Below the pieces are notes generated by a model that was not told the DNA's origin, made no database searches, and saw only the letters and a list, made by a program, of their open reading frames with translations. The translations under genes and the position numbers were made by a program. 64,000 nucleotides of DNA from Cryptomeria japonica (lineage: Eukaryota > Streptophyta > Pinopsida > Cupressales > Cupressaceae), in the NCBI RefSeq assembly GCF_030272615.1, contig NC_081407.1, forward strand, positions 263,548,574 to 263,612,573, written 5' to 3'. This document shows positions 12,549-23,673 of this stretch, piece by piece; the first letter of the stretch is position 1, and each line of letters begins with the position of its first letter.

Positions 12549-12713
12549 TTGATGGCAACACTCATGAGAAAAATCCAAAACAATTATCCCAAAACTGAGA
12601 TCCAAAAGAAGTGTGCTCCCCTTGGGCAAGTGTTATCCTTTGTGTATATTTTTCTATTGACTACTCCCCCTTTGACATCAATGAAAAAGGATGTCAAAAA
12701 CTAAGTTCAAACT

Positions 12714-15700
12714 CTACATAAACTTGTTACTATCAGAAAGAATTTTCTCAATCTGCTGGATCATACCGGTGAGATAGAGCATCTGCTGCTGCGATGATCT
12801 TTCTCTAGGGATTGTTGCCTTAGTTAATTCAACCTTCAAAGTAATAAGATTGTCCAATCTTGGACCAAGTTTTCTCTTCAGCTCCTGGGCCTTTGGCCTT
12901 ATTCTTGCCTTTTCTTTCTCCAAGTTCTCCAATTTTTCTTCAAACATAGCCATTTTCTGTTCAAAAACTAATGTAAGTTCTGAAGAACCTATCATATTGT
13001 CTACTAGGTCATCAATCTCTTTTTGTGCCTTTTTAATCTTATCATCAATGTCCTCTATCAAATAATGGGGCTTGTAGGCTTCTCTATACAGCTCCTTATA
13101 CTCCAAAATTGTATAATTGAGTACCAGTAACAGTGTATCTAAGTATTATGTACAATTTTTAATAGTGCTCACAAAGAATTCACTCTTCTCTTTATCAACT
13201 CTCTCCTTAACTGTTCCTTCATTCACCTTCTCTAAAGTTAGAACACTTTCATAAATGAATTTGGACAAGGTGTCCAATTTACCTAAAGAATTGTTAATGT
13301 GATCTATCTTACATGTTGGTGCAATCATTTTCAAGATAGGTATTTTGTCATCAATAGCCTTAAATGCTAAGGCATTGCAGTCTATTATCCTTTTGATAGA
13401 ATCAAAAAGAACACTTGTCACATTAGTAGGTCTAAACTCACCTGTAGATGTGCTTGGTTCACCAATAGCTTTCCTCTCAATAGATACCTCTCCAATAACC
13501 TTAATTATATCTTCCTTATTGCCAACAATTGATTCCTTTATATTCACATTCTCTGCCAGTTTTGTTGTCTCAACATGAACCTCTGCCTCAGATTGTTTCT
13601 CAGTATTAGTTCCCTTTCTTCTACCAGTGTCTCAGTATTCTGAGAGTCAATAGTATTTACTAGTGTCTCAGAGACCTTACTGCCTTTACCATCATTTTCC
13701 TTAACTTCTATAGTCTCCTTATCTACAACAATGTTAATATTTTGTTTATCAATGTTCATAGAAAAAAGAATCTCAGAATCCGGGTTAGTATTATCAAGAG
13801 TAACATCTTCAATTCCCATATCCAGTGGACTAAATCTATGTATCAGTGGGATATCCTGAGCTGGAGGTGGAAGATTATTTGTAATCTTTATTTCAGGAAC
13901 ACCACCAACTTTTCCTTTACCCTTATCCTTATCCTTTTGATATACCTTAAAGGTTTTGTCCATTTTCGGTCTGCTCCTTTCTTCTTTCTTTTTCTTTTCC
14001 ACAAAAAATGTATCCCATTTATTCGCAGTCTCATTAGAAATCTCCTTAATTCTCCTAGCCATTAGGCTCACTTGTCGATGTCCACTGACAAAAACTGACC
14101 AGTTTGCCTCAGAAATTAATTTATCAATTTCATCTTTTGAATTCACAGGATGTACCACCAATAGTGTTTCAACTTTCAACTTCTTAGCAAGTTCCATTAC
14201 TGATAATCTTTTTGCTTCTAACCTTAAATACAAGTTGTTGGGTAGATCATCTACAACTTCAATCAAGACTTTCTTATAGATATCTAAATGAAAAATAATG
14301 CTCTCTTCTAATGTTTCCTTGTCAGAATCCTTAAGAGAGTTATACAATTTGTTTACATTAATTAGATTTCCTTCTTGTGTTATCTCATTCAATAGTTCTT
14401 CTAGAGTAGGGGTATCTAGTGTCTATTTCTTCTTCGGTGTAAGCTTCTTCTTAGGTTCCCTAACTGCCTGATGCTTCTTCCTTAGTGTTATGGTTCTCTT
14501 CGGAGAAGGAGAAGGTACCAGTGAGGGTTTTCTCTTCCTCCTTTCCACTCTCTTAAACTCAATTGCCTTTCCACTATCGATATCAGAAGAAGTGACAACT
14601 GGTGAAACATGTGCTTCCGGTTTTAGTCCTTCCAGTTCACTAGCGGATATAGCACTTAAGTTCATTACATTTTCTTTAACCTCCTTCACCATCTTGGATG
14701 CATCTCTAATAAATTTCTCTCTTCTTTTTCTCTGCTTTTGAATAGAAACAACACTCTCAATGGTTTCAGCATTTCCAAAAATTTCTTCAGATGGTTCTCT
14801 AAGTGCATCAAGTATTGTTTTTGCATATGTTTCAAGAATGTTTAGATCAACTTCATAACCCATTTCAGTAACCCAAATAGTTCTAAGGCTAACTGCTTCC
14901 ATCCATGTCTCATCTCATTTAATAACAAAGCAGATTTGTTTGTCATACTTGTCAACTATACTTTGCGGTAACCTTTCTCTTGCCTTCATTTTGGTTGAAA
15001 AGGTTTTGAAATAATCTATGATGATCTTGTCACAGTCAGTTCCCATACCAGTGAAAGATTCTAGAATCTATTTTCCTATCGGGATGTCATATCCAAAATC
15101 CTTATGACCAATGTTGGGTATCTCTTTGGTGAAGTAAAGCATCAGACAGACAAGTAGATTGCCAAAATGAAAAGTTTCTTTCTTGCCACCTTTAATCTTC
15201 TTCAAGTTATCAATCAATTCATCCTTAAGCCATTCACAAACATCAATTTTAGTGTTGTTCTTTACCATCTCATATGCACTGTGAATACAAAGGCTAGAAA
15301 CTGAATTCAATTTGTTTGCAAGTGTTACTCTATACCCAAGTACCATACTCACATATCTCACATTTTCATCTCTAACATCATTGACTCTAAGGGATCTGTT
15401 GTCGAATGTAGCTCCAGTTAAGCTCATCATACCCTTGTTAGGTATTTTCTTGGTTTTGTCGAGCCTACTACCGGTTGAGGGTAAACCAGTAACTTCCTTA
15501 ATTGCTTCCTTGGTTATTTTGCAAACTGACTCTAACCACATAAATTCTCCATGAACTCGGCTCAACACAAGACATACTACTTCCTTCAGAAATTCAAGAA
15601 TGCTTAGAATTTCAACAAAACCTAAGTCTTCAATAATCTTATGTTCAGGTTTAATCAGACCTTTCTGATCAATAATAACATCATTAAACATTTTCTTCAA

Positions 15701-15913
15701 GTCCTTAGTTCCTAGGTCTTCTATGTTGCAGTGGATATAGATTCTTGGGTCTTCGGCAAAAGTGACACCCTTCAAAAAAATTTAAAAAGCTTCAATAGAA
15801 TCATCTTGTTTAGCAATTTTAGGGATAATCTTGAATACAGGTCTAGGGCTCTTGATGTTCTTTACCACAATTAGGTTTGCAATAAACTCAGGTACAGAAG
15901 ATGAAGATGCCAT
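12714..15913 (-). pseudogene. Family N ORF2, N-B copy (about 1,066 codons, unrecognised)
   Basis: ATG at 15913 (MASSSSVPEFIANL), stop after DSNKFM at 12714. One ancestral frame broken by TAA at about 15782-15784, TAG at 15068-15070, TGA at 14915-14917 (AGA in N-A), TAG at 14423-14425, a frameshift near 13545 and a TAA near 13146. Regions: helical N-terminal domain (about residues 50-290, with ITKEAIKEVTGLPSTG and ETFHFGNLLVCLMLYF); basic NLS-like RVERRKRKPSLVPSPSPKR; a helical middle (LLNEITQEGNLINVNKLY); a K-rich acidic linker; and a C-terminal coiled coil (VFEQKMAMFEEKLENLEKEK). It resembles no pol domain. The N-terminal domain recalls Transposase_32-type plant transposon proteins. Function unknown; nuclear or RNA-particle roles are guesses. 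Confidence 0.75.
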
Positions 15914-16219
15914 TTTGAAAGATAAATACCTCTTAGCTTGAAATCTTTGAATGCCTAAAAATCACTTTGCTACTTCGCCTTTAGATTGCCCTTGCACAAT
16001 TTTGCATTCTCTAAATGCTTGAATGCTTGGTGAGTCGAAATCAGGGTTTTTTGGTATTATATAACCAAAAATTTCTTTAAAAAAATCGCATTAAATGCTT
16101 GTTGGTTAAGTGAGAACTTAAAATATCTTCTGGTAAAGAAGAAATGTGTCTTCTTACCATCAACCAAGGGTAGTATGCATGATTTTGAACTTTTTGTAAT
16201 ACCCCCTAAGGTTTATTCC

Positions 16220-17314
16220 TTAGTCAGATGAAGAATCTCCTACTGGTGGAGGGTTACTTTGTTCTACCAGTGCGAAGATAGATTCACCAACTCTCTGATC
16301 TCTTTTCTTAATCCATTATTTTGAAATTTTTTGCTTCTTTTCTTTTCCCTTGACTCCTTATTGTTTGCCAATATAGTCTTGCTCCTACCAAATTTTGCAA
16401 TATGCCCAATCTTGTTACATGCATAACAAGTTACATTATTCCTCTGAATAGCCTTTCCATATCCTTGACCAGTTTGTGTTCTGCATTGATTAGATAAATG
16501 CCCTAATCTACCACAAACATAGCATTTCACATTCATTTTGCAATTTTCTGAATTATGACCAACTTTGTTGCATTTAGAACATTGACCGGTGGGTAAGTTT
16601 GTATTCTGATTATTTCCAAATCTACACTAATTTTCTCTATGACCAAACTTGTTGCAATTAAAATATTTTCCATTAAATTTATAAGCATTAGGTTGTCTTA
16701 CCGGTTTACTATGATCTTGATTATTTGCAGTCCCGAAACTTTCTCCATGTTCAAATCCAAGTCCAATTGTATCTCCATTAGGTTTTTGTCTTTTCAGCAT
16801 GTCATCAAGTCTTTCTAAACTTTTCTTGAATTTGTCTTTGTGTTCATTTGCAATGATCAACTCATTTTCTAGAATGCCAATTTGTCTCATAAGCTCATCT
16901 TTATCATGTTGCATGTGAATCAGATCTATTTTTAGCATACCATTCTCATGATTAAGTCTCAAATTTTCATTTTCTCCACTATTAAGTCTCCTAGTCAAGT
17001 CTTCTTCATTGTTCCTTCTGGTCATCAAGATCCTTACATAGCCTCATGGTTAAGTCTTGCATTTCATTCCTCATGTTATTGTTCTCTTGCCTCAACTTGT
17101 CTGCAATATCACTAAGAGTTTCTTTTTCATAATCATGTTTCTGCATTTGCTCATGAAGTTCTTTCCTCTTATTTTATGCTATAACCAAGTTCTCCTGGAG
17201 TCGTTTAACTAATTCTTTAGCAGTCCCCGGATCATCTTCAAGTTTGATATTCTTCAATTTTTTTGCATCAAAATCTTCAAAAGCTCCTTCCAACTATTTT
17301 CTCAAACTCTCCAT
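16220..17314 (-). pseudogene. Family N gag-like protein, N-B copy
   Basis: ATG 17314 (MESLRK) to a TAA at 16220-16222, colinear with N-A gag. Broken by early stops (MESLRK*LEG and IA*NKRK), a frameshift near 17030 and another near 16320. The coiled coil is longer here by an insertion reading IGILENELIIANEH. Knuckle 1 has lost its first Cys (YFNC for CFNC) and its last Cys lies beyond a stop (REN*C). Knuckle 3 is intact (CYVCGRLGHLSNQC). Knuckle 4 ends in Gly instead of Cys (CYACNKIGHIAKFG). The losses differ from those in N-A, so the copies decayed independently from an intact four-knuckle ancestor. Confidence 0.8.
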
Positions 17315-17371
17315 CTATACGAGTTTCAAAATCTTCCTCAAGCTATTAGGCTTTTGCAAATAGAGGACCAG

Positions 17372-17383
17372 ACTCTGATACCA
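17372..17383 (-). promoter_or_regulatory. Primer binding site, initiator tRNA-Met type (N-B)
   Basis: TGGTATCAGAGT on the minus strand, two bases from the 5' LTR; one mismatch from the N-A PBS. Confidence 0.92.
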
Positions 17384-17385
17384 AT

Positions 17386-18166
17386 TGTTAGATTCAATGA
17401 TAGTCCCAAAGACACTGAGAGGGGGGGGGGGTGTGAATCAGTGTCTAACCGGTTAGTGGAATATTTAAACTTATTTATAACTTTGCAACCCAAATCAATG
17501 TACCGGTAAGCAAGAAATAATGTAGTAAACAGAAATAACAGAGACAACATAAATGCACACCATAACACAAGATATTTTAATGAGGAAACATGGTGTGGGA
17601 AAAACCTCGGTGGGATATGTGACCCACAATATTTACTCACTAGCCAATATGAATAAATATTACTTACAATATTGGCTTGCACATGCAGGAAGGCCAACAA
17701 CCTAGAGCTCACTGTTCAATAGAAGAGTCTCACTAACTACAAAATGGATAATTAAATACAATACAATGTACTACTCAAAATAGCATCTCTAATGCCTGGT
17801 TCAATATTGGTTTAAGCTTAGTCAGTTACCTTAACCAAAACCTTTCATTGTCCACTATATCACCTCATATAATAATCTCGTACAATACAAAATGATCTAT
17901 GAGATCTTGTACATATATGAGTCTTTACAATATACCAACTTGGCTTACAAAACATAATTATATATATAATATAATTCACATAAACAAAACTTGTCTTATG
18001 TCGGCTTGAGTGTCGGTATACTTCATTGCTGGTGAATATGTCTACCAATGTTTGTAGATGGTATCGGTGTGGACCCTATTGTCGGTGTGTGTGTAGAGAC
18101 CTAATACCGGTTGGTTGCCATCAATGACAACATCAACCATACTCATATGAGTGTATAATGCCAACA
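17386..18166 (-). repeat. 5' LTR of N-B
   Basis: 781 bp, equal in length to the 3' LTR. Hairpin arms AGACACT (17410-17416) and AGTGTCT (17440-17446) enclose an expanded G run (G11). Confidence 0.93.
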
Positions 18167-18171
18167 AACTT
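18167..18171. repeat. Target-site duplication of N-B, right copy
   Basis: AACTT, identical to 11747-11751. Confidence 0.92.
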
Positions 18172-19347
18172 GGACCCGAATTGATCTAGACCAACAATTG
18201 AATTGACACAGTAGACTCATAACTCTAAACATCAATTAATAACCACAATCAACACATTCAATCCAAAATGACACTTTGACAAGGTGCAAAACTTCATAAC
18301 AAATCTAAAAATCAAAATTGCACATGTTAACATTTTTTAAAAATCACAAAAAACACTCACTGTCTAATATGCATGCTAAAACAGTTATCAAATGCGCTAT
18401 TTGATCCATCATATGTGCAACTAAAATTACCAAATGCGCTACTCTACAACTCCTATGCGCAACATTGTTCCTCACATGCGCTAATCTACAATTTCTATAC
18501 ACTAATTAAAAAATCATATGTGCAATACGAAAAATCGTATGCGCAATAAAATTTATCACATACAGTAAAATCAAAATCATATGTGCGAAAATAGAGGCAA
18601 AAAAAAGAAAAAGAATGAAAAACCCTAGCTAGATCAAAAAATTCAAAAAACTTGCACAAATGCCTAATATCTAAGCTAAAAATTCACAAGTTGAGTTAGA
18701 AAATTGAACTCATCGATGGGCCATACTCCACTGGCCTCTCAAATCAATGAACTCGCTCAAAACGGTGACTATGATAGGGGGGTGCCATCTCCTCTCTCTC
18801 CTCCAGGCTCCAATGCTCCAAAGACAAGTGTACAAATGAGCTAGAATTGGGCCCTTGGAGGCTTATATAGCCCATGTTAACATAGGCGTCTGTGATATCT
18901 CAGTGGATGTGTGGGGAAAGTATGCGCTATACCCACATAATCTTCACTCCATTTTCCATATCTTTTTTTAATAAATCTATTGAGCGATAAATTTATAAAA
19001 AAAAAGCAAAAAAAAAAAATCCTAAAAGGTCACCATTTTTTCAAAATATCGCAGTACTTCATGCCATCTCCTCGAAAAATGCAATTTTTCTCAATTTATC
19101 GCTCGAGAGGGCATATCATCATCAATTTCACATCAATCTCATATCGACATCAATATCACATCAGTGTTTCTTATCAAAATTAGTTTTCCATATCGAGGGA
19201 ATCAAACCAACAACTTTGGTGACAACATCATATTGCAAAATTTTGACGACAAATTGAGCGTTTACTTTGGCGACAACATCATATCGCAAAATTTTGACAA
19301 AAAATTGAGAGTTTTCTTTGAATCAACATGTGGTCACACATTAACTC
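18172..19347 (+). other. Non-coding 3' interior of gypsy element P
   Basis: AT-rich sequence with no credible reading frame. It has loosely repeated 'CATATGCGCAA'-like motifs at 18400-18560 and ATATCGACATCA motifs near 19140-19180 resembling the minisatellite at 11282. It ends in a purine tract and LTR start, so it is read as the untranslated 3' interior of element P. Confidence 0.5.
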
Positions 19348-19361
19348 AAAGAGGGGCAAAA
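19348..19361 (+). promoter_or_regulatory. Polypurine tract of element P
   Basis: AAAGAGGGGCAAAA immediately before the LTR start TGTAGACACCTAAAA; the usual priming site for plus-strand DNA. Confidence 0.8.
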
Positions 19362-19530
19362 TGTAGACACCTAAAAGTTACACAACAAATTAAGTGAATT
19401 TTATTCATTTAATTATCCCTATTTCTTCCAATTAATTAAATTAAGATTTAATTAATTTGTCCCTATTCTTCTAAATTAGCCTATTAATCAAATTAAAGAT
19501 TTGATTAATATTTCCTCTATTCTATCCTAA

Positions 19531-19662
19531 CCATTTTTAATTAAATGCACATTTAATTAAAATCCCCCTTCTAGCCATTTTTAATTAAATTCACATTTAA
19601 TTAAAATCCCCCTTCTAGCCATTTTTAATTAAATTTACATTTAATTAAAACCACCCACTTGC
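19531..19662 (+). repeat. 44-bp tandem repeat, three units, in the P LTR
   Basis: Units begin CCATTTTTAATTAAAT at 19531, 19575 and 19619, each holding ATTTAATTAAAA and, in the first two, CCCCCTTCTAG. Confidence 0.85.
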
Positions 19663-20340
19663 AAAATTAAAAATCACATTTAAATAAATCTATCAAATGC
19701 AAGTTGCAACCAAAATTAAAATAAATTAATTTTATTTTAATTCTTTTTCCCCCACCCACTTGCAAAATCTTGCATCTCCCACTTGCCTCCTAAACCTCTT
19801 CTAAAGCCTTCTAGATTCTTCTAATCCTATCTTAATTAACCTAACCCATCTCTTAAACATTTGCACATTCCTTAAGACAAGTGACTTCTCAAAAATGCCT
19901 CAAAGTCTTTGAAATGCATTAAAGGCTTTATGTCATCAACAAGTTAACCTTTAAAGTCTTCCAAACCATTAATGGTTAACTCAACCTTTCCCACATGGTT
20001 AGAGACTTTCTTTCTAACTTAACCCTCATCTAACCCAAGGGTCTCATCAAGCACTTATGACTTTGACCCTAGTTATCCTATTAACCTTTGCACAAGAGTT
20101 TACCCCTTGGATAAAAGCTTTATCCAATGGATAACTCTAACCTAACCTTAACCCTTACCTCCTAAGGTGACCTTCATGTCTTCTCAGGCATTTAATGCCT
20201 CTTACATCTCCTCTCAAGCAACCTCTTGTTGACAATTGTCACCATTTCATTAGTGAAAATCGTAAACATGGATTGGTAACTTTCAATCTCGATCCTTATT
20301 GAGATTGTTCAATCTCAACCCTCCATTGCCCTATTTTCCC

Positions 20341-20349
20341 TATAAATAG
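20341..20349 (+). promoter_or_regulatory. TATA box in the P LTR
   Basis: TATAAATAGAGCTCTC, a canonical plant TATA box about 980 bp into the LTR, marking the probable U3/R border. Confidence 0.65.
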
Positions 20350-20836
20350 AGCTCTCATTTTTAATTTTCATAATCCAAGTCTTTGTGCATCAAACTTATA
20401 GTCTCATTTCATCAAGCATTATTAACCTATCTTTAATAATAGTAATTATATCATTTAATTTTGTATATCATGTTAGCTTCATTTTATATGTTAGTTTAAT
20501 ATCATCATTTTCATGCTAGTTAGCTTCATATCAATATCTTTCATCCTACCATCATCTAGTTTCATATCCAAATCATCATAAAGATCTTAGTTTCATTTCC
20601 ATTTTTATCTTCGAATCATCATTTAAATCTTGTTCTCTAGGTTGTAATCTTGAGGATCAAGTGCTCTTCCAAGTAAGGGTCACCTTGAATCTTAGAGATC
20701 TTTAGAGATAGAGGAGCATGAAATGATTTTAAAGAGTTTAGATTTATTCAACTTGTTTTGATTTGATTTCTAACTCTAATGCAATGTTTCATGTGTGTGT
20801 TTGAAGTGTTCTTCAAAATTGCAGGCTGATACCACA

Positions 20837-21770
20837 TTTTGAGCATACAATAATATTCTAATGTTATATTGCTATAGTTTCATATAGGAATTAGTCTTGG
20901 CTAAATTTGTATCTATGAACCTTGAAGGATTAGGCCACTCAATGATTCTATGGTTTAGCTATTGATTCAATCCATTATCTAAATGAGATACATTAAACTT
21001 GTAATCTTATGTCATTCATATGACAAATTATAGTTGTATTTCTAGGAGGTTAACATGTGTTAATGATGGATACAAGATAAAATAGGCAAAGATATGTCCT
21101 AGGAATCCACTTTGGGAATTTGAAAGAGTTGAGTGGCTATTAGCTAAGCACCCATGTTGAAGCCATTAGAAATATTTTATTTTATTATCTTGTCTATTTG
21201 TTGTCCATCATCCTACATTTGGGTTTTTCTAATTTATTTCATGCATCTTGTTTCGAGATGCCACAATGGTTTCCCCTTTCATAGTATTTTGTAAATTGGA
21301 GCCATGAGATGGTAGTGTTGTATTGAGTTCTTTCAAATACCATCTTGTCTAACCAAGTTAAAGAGTAGTAAAATGTATTGTTGTATATCTCATTGAAGAT
21401 TAAATACTGTTTCCCTCCTTCTAGTGTGGAGTTTGTTATCGCTGTTTTTAAAATTGGGTTCTTTCCCCATATTTGGCTATGGTTTTTGAAAAAATTTGTA
21501 TAAGATGTGGCCCCAAATGCTTCAGCTTTATTCTAAACCTAGAGGGTTTAAGGCTTTTCTAATTTTTGCGCTTTATCTTTTGTTTTAAATCCCCTGGTTT
21601 CTATTCCGTCGTTACTTTATTTCACTTAAGTCATGGGTCGCGGGGTCGTAAGAAATGTCCCCCCCTTGCTATTTACCTAGGTGGTCATGTTAATTATTTG
21701 AAAAAATTTCACCTTTTATTATTTCCTTCTAAAGTGCCGGGCCCAGTAAACATTGATCACCTTGGGGAAG
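20837..21770. other. Unassigned DNA between P and the G3 repeat array
   Basis: Moderately AT-rich with no convincing frame. The left end of the G3 LTR should lie here or within the array, but no TG terminus could be chosen with confidence. Confidence 0.4.
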
Positions 21771-23160
21771 GATCCGACGGTTGGCGCTATTTCGCAAAGG
21801 CTAAGTGCTTGCCCTTTAAGGCTGCGAAATAGCGAGGATTAATATCAGCCGTCCATGTGTCATGCGGAGGAAGTGAAGGTTGCGGCTGTCAAGAAGGTGG
21901 GGCCCCCTCTACGTGGTCTTCTCTGGCGTATTAGAGGGCAGCACGTGGCACAGGCCGCCACAGTTAGCATGTTGAGATCAAGGTTCAAAAGTGGGCCCCA
22001 AAGATGAGTCAGCTCACAGGTGGAGGTGACCTGGCAGGGGCAGCTCTTACAATTCATTGAAACCCCGTGGCTCTCTCTGACAAATGAAAAGTCGACAGGT
22101 CAGCTTCGAAGGTGACAAGGTGCCAGGTGTCTATGGCGTGTCTGTGGACCCACCATCTCTGAGGGTTTCTAACAAGGTTTAAATGCTGCGCAAATTGAAA
22201 GATGATCTGACGGCTCGCGCTATTTCGCGAGGGTTAAGTGCTCACCTTTTAAGGCTGCGAAATAGCGAGGATTAATATCAGTCGTCCATGTGTCATGCGG
22301 AGGAAGTGAAGGTTGCGGCTGTCAAGAAGGTGGGGCCCCCTCTACGTGGTCTTCTCTAGCGTATTAGAGGGCAGCACGTGGCACAGGCCGCCACAATTAG
22401 CATGTTGAGATCAAGGTTCAAAAGTGGGCCCCAAAGATGAGTTAGCTCACAGGTGGAGGTGACCTGGGAGGGGCAGCTCTTACAATTCATTGAAACCCCG
22501 TGGCTCTCTCTGACAAATGAAAAGTCGACAGGTCAGCTTCGAAGGTGACAAGGTGCCAGGTGTCCGTGGCGTGTCCGTGGGCCCACCTCTTCTGAAAGCT
22601 CCTAACAGGGTTTAAATGCTGCGCAACTTGAAAGATGATCCGACGGCTCGCGCTATTTTGCGAGGGTTAAGTGCTCACCTTTTAAGGCTACGAAATGGCG
22701 AAAGTTAACCTGGACCGTCCACGTGTCTTGATGACACGCGGTCTAAAAGGCAGCTGTGGGTCCCCATAGTGTATGCTTAACAAATGAAAAGTCGACAGGT
22801 CAGCTTCGAAGGTGACAAGGAGCCAAGTGTCCATGGCGTGTCCGTGGGCCCACCATTTCTGAGGTAGACCTGTCGAGACTGAAGTGGGGCCCCCATGGTT
22901 CTTCTTCTAGCAAGTGACAGAGCGACAAATCAGCACAGTGGATGACTAGATGCCAGATGTCACTGACGACACAGTAGGCCCACCATTCCTGAGGACTTTT
23001 TCGAAGGAGTAAAAGGTGACCAACTTGAAAGATGATCCAACGGTCCGCGCTATTTCACAGGGGTAAGCTGCTCACTTTTTAAGGCCGCGAAATAGCGAGA
23101 GTTAATGAGAGCCGTCCACGTGTCATGATGATGACATGGCAAAAAGAGAAAAACATGGGC
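21771..23160 (+). repeat. GC-rich array of 433-bp repeats upstream of the G3 ORF
   Basis: Units start at GATCCGACGG-type motifs at 21771, 22204 and 22637 (spacing 433 and 433) and, after an internal deletion, at 23034. Each unit opens with a long imperfect dyad: GACGG, CGCTATTTCGC, a spacer, then GCGAAATAGCG and CCGTC. G-box or ABRE-like cores recur (GCACGTGGC at about 21946 and 22377; CCACGTGTC near 22718 and 23117). The block is much richer in G+C and CpG than the rest of the window and stops just before a TATA box. It is read as a repeated enhancer or U3 region of G3. Duplicated dyads with G-boxes suggest strong regulated transcription, but that is inference. Confidence 0.8.
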
Positions 23161-23169
23161 CCACCATAG

Positions 23170-23176
23170 TATAAAG
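23170..23176 (+). promoter_or_regulatory. TATA box driving the G3 ORF
   Basis: AGTATAAAGGGCGAC at 23168-23182, about 500 bp before ATG 23674, directly after the GC-rich array. A pyrimidine-rich TTTTTTCTTATTTTGCAG at 23573-23590 could be a 3' splice site of a leader intron. Confidence 0.55.
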
Positions 23177-23673
23177 GGCGACATTCAGCCAGTATCAAAA
23201 TAGAATGTGAGGGGATTTTCTAAACCAATGATCAGATGCCGCGTGGTATTATGTAGCCAATAGAAGGATGGGACCCAGACTAAAGACAAAGCCGTCAAAA
23301 TGCGATTCACAGTGAGACACTTGCAGGAAGGCTGCGACCCGTTGGAGTTAAGATATGAATTCTCATATGAATTTGATTTTGAAGGGATGGCCGAAGCATG
23401 CGGAATCAATGTTACAGTTAAGGCCCAGAGTACAAGCATTTGATTTCCTAACAACCAAGTATAGAGACCTTTTAAAAGGATTTTTGTAGAGGAAGCCAAC
23501 GCAGAGTTATCTTTTATAAAAACAGAGAAGGCGAATTGGTTGCAGAGCGAATTTCTTCGAGCAAGCATCAGGTTTTTTCTTATTTTGCAGCCATTCTTGT
23601 GTTGTAATAAGTGAAATTGTTCTCGTATAACAGAAGTAGTTTCAGAAGTAATATTTATCTGGTTGTATTGCAA

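Larger units (their letters stand above)
11752..18166 (-). mobile_element. N-B: structurally complete non-autonomous LTR retrotransposon (6,415 bp)
   Basis: Two LTRs of 781 bp (11752-12532 and 17386-18166), TG..CA ends, perfect 5-bp TSD AACTT, a tRNA-Met PBS next to the right LTR and a purine tract next to the left LTR together fix a minus-strand element. Coding order is gag (17314-16220) then ORF2 (15913-12714). No protease, integrase, RT or RNase H motif is seen, so movement must have relied on another element. By eye the two LTRs differ by roughly 5-6% in the first 380 bp, so the insertion is not recent. LTR ends and PPT resemble those of copia element E3 (51607-54675), the likely helper type. 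Confidence 0.93.
19362..20836 (+). repeat. 3' LTR of gypsy element P
   Basis: Starts TGTAGACACCTAAAAG after the PPT. The same start is found in the G1 LTR (minus strand from 42604), and both continue with alternating AATTAAAT / ATTTAATT blocks. Contains three 44-bp tandem units (19531, 19575, 19619) and a TATA box at 20341. The right end is placed at GATACCACA (20836) by comparison only and may be off by tens of bases; no TSD was confirmed. Confidence 0.65.

Noticed and set aside
14915-14917. TGA in N-B ORF2 as CpG deamination
   Set aside because: N-A has AGA at this codon, so the change is not explained by a C-to-T transition.
23185-23673. 162-codon minus-strand frame in front of the G3 ORF
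   Set aside because: Runs across the leader of the plus-strand ORF, lacks family features and conflicts with the TATA box orientation.
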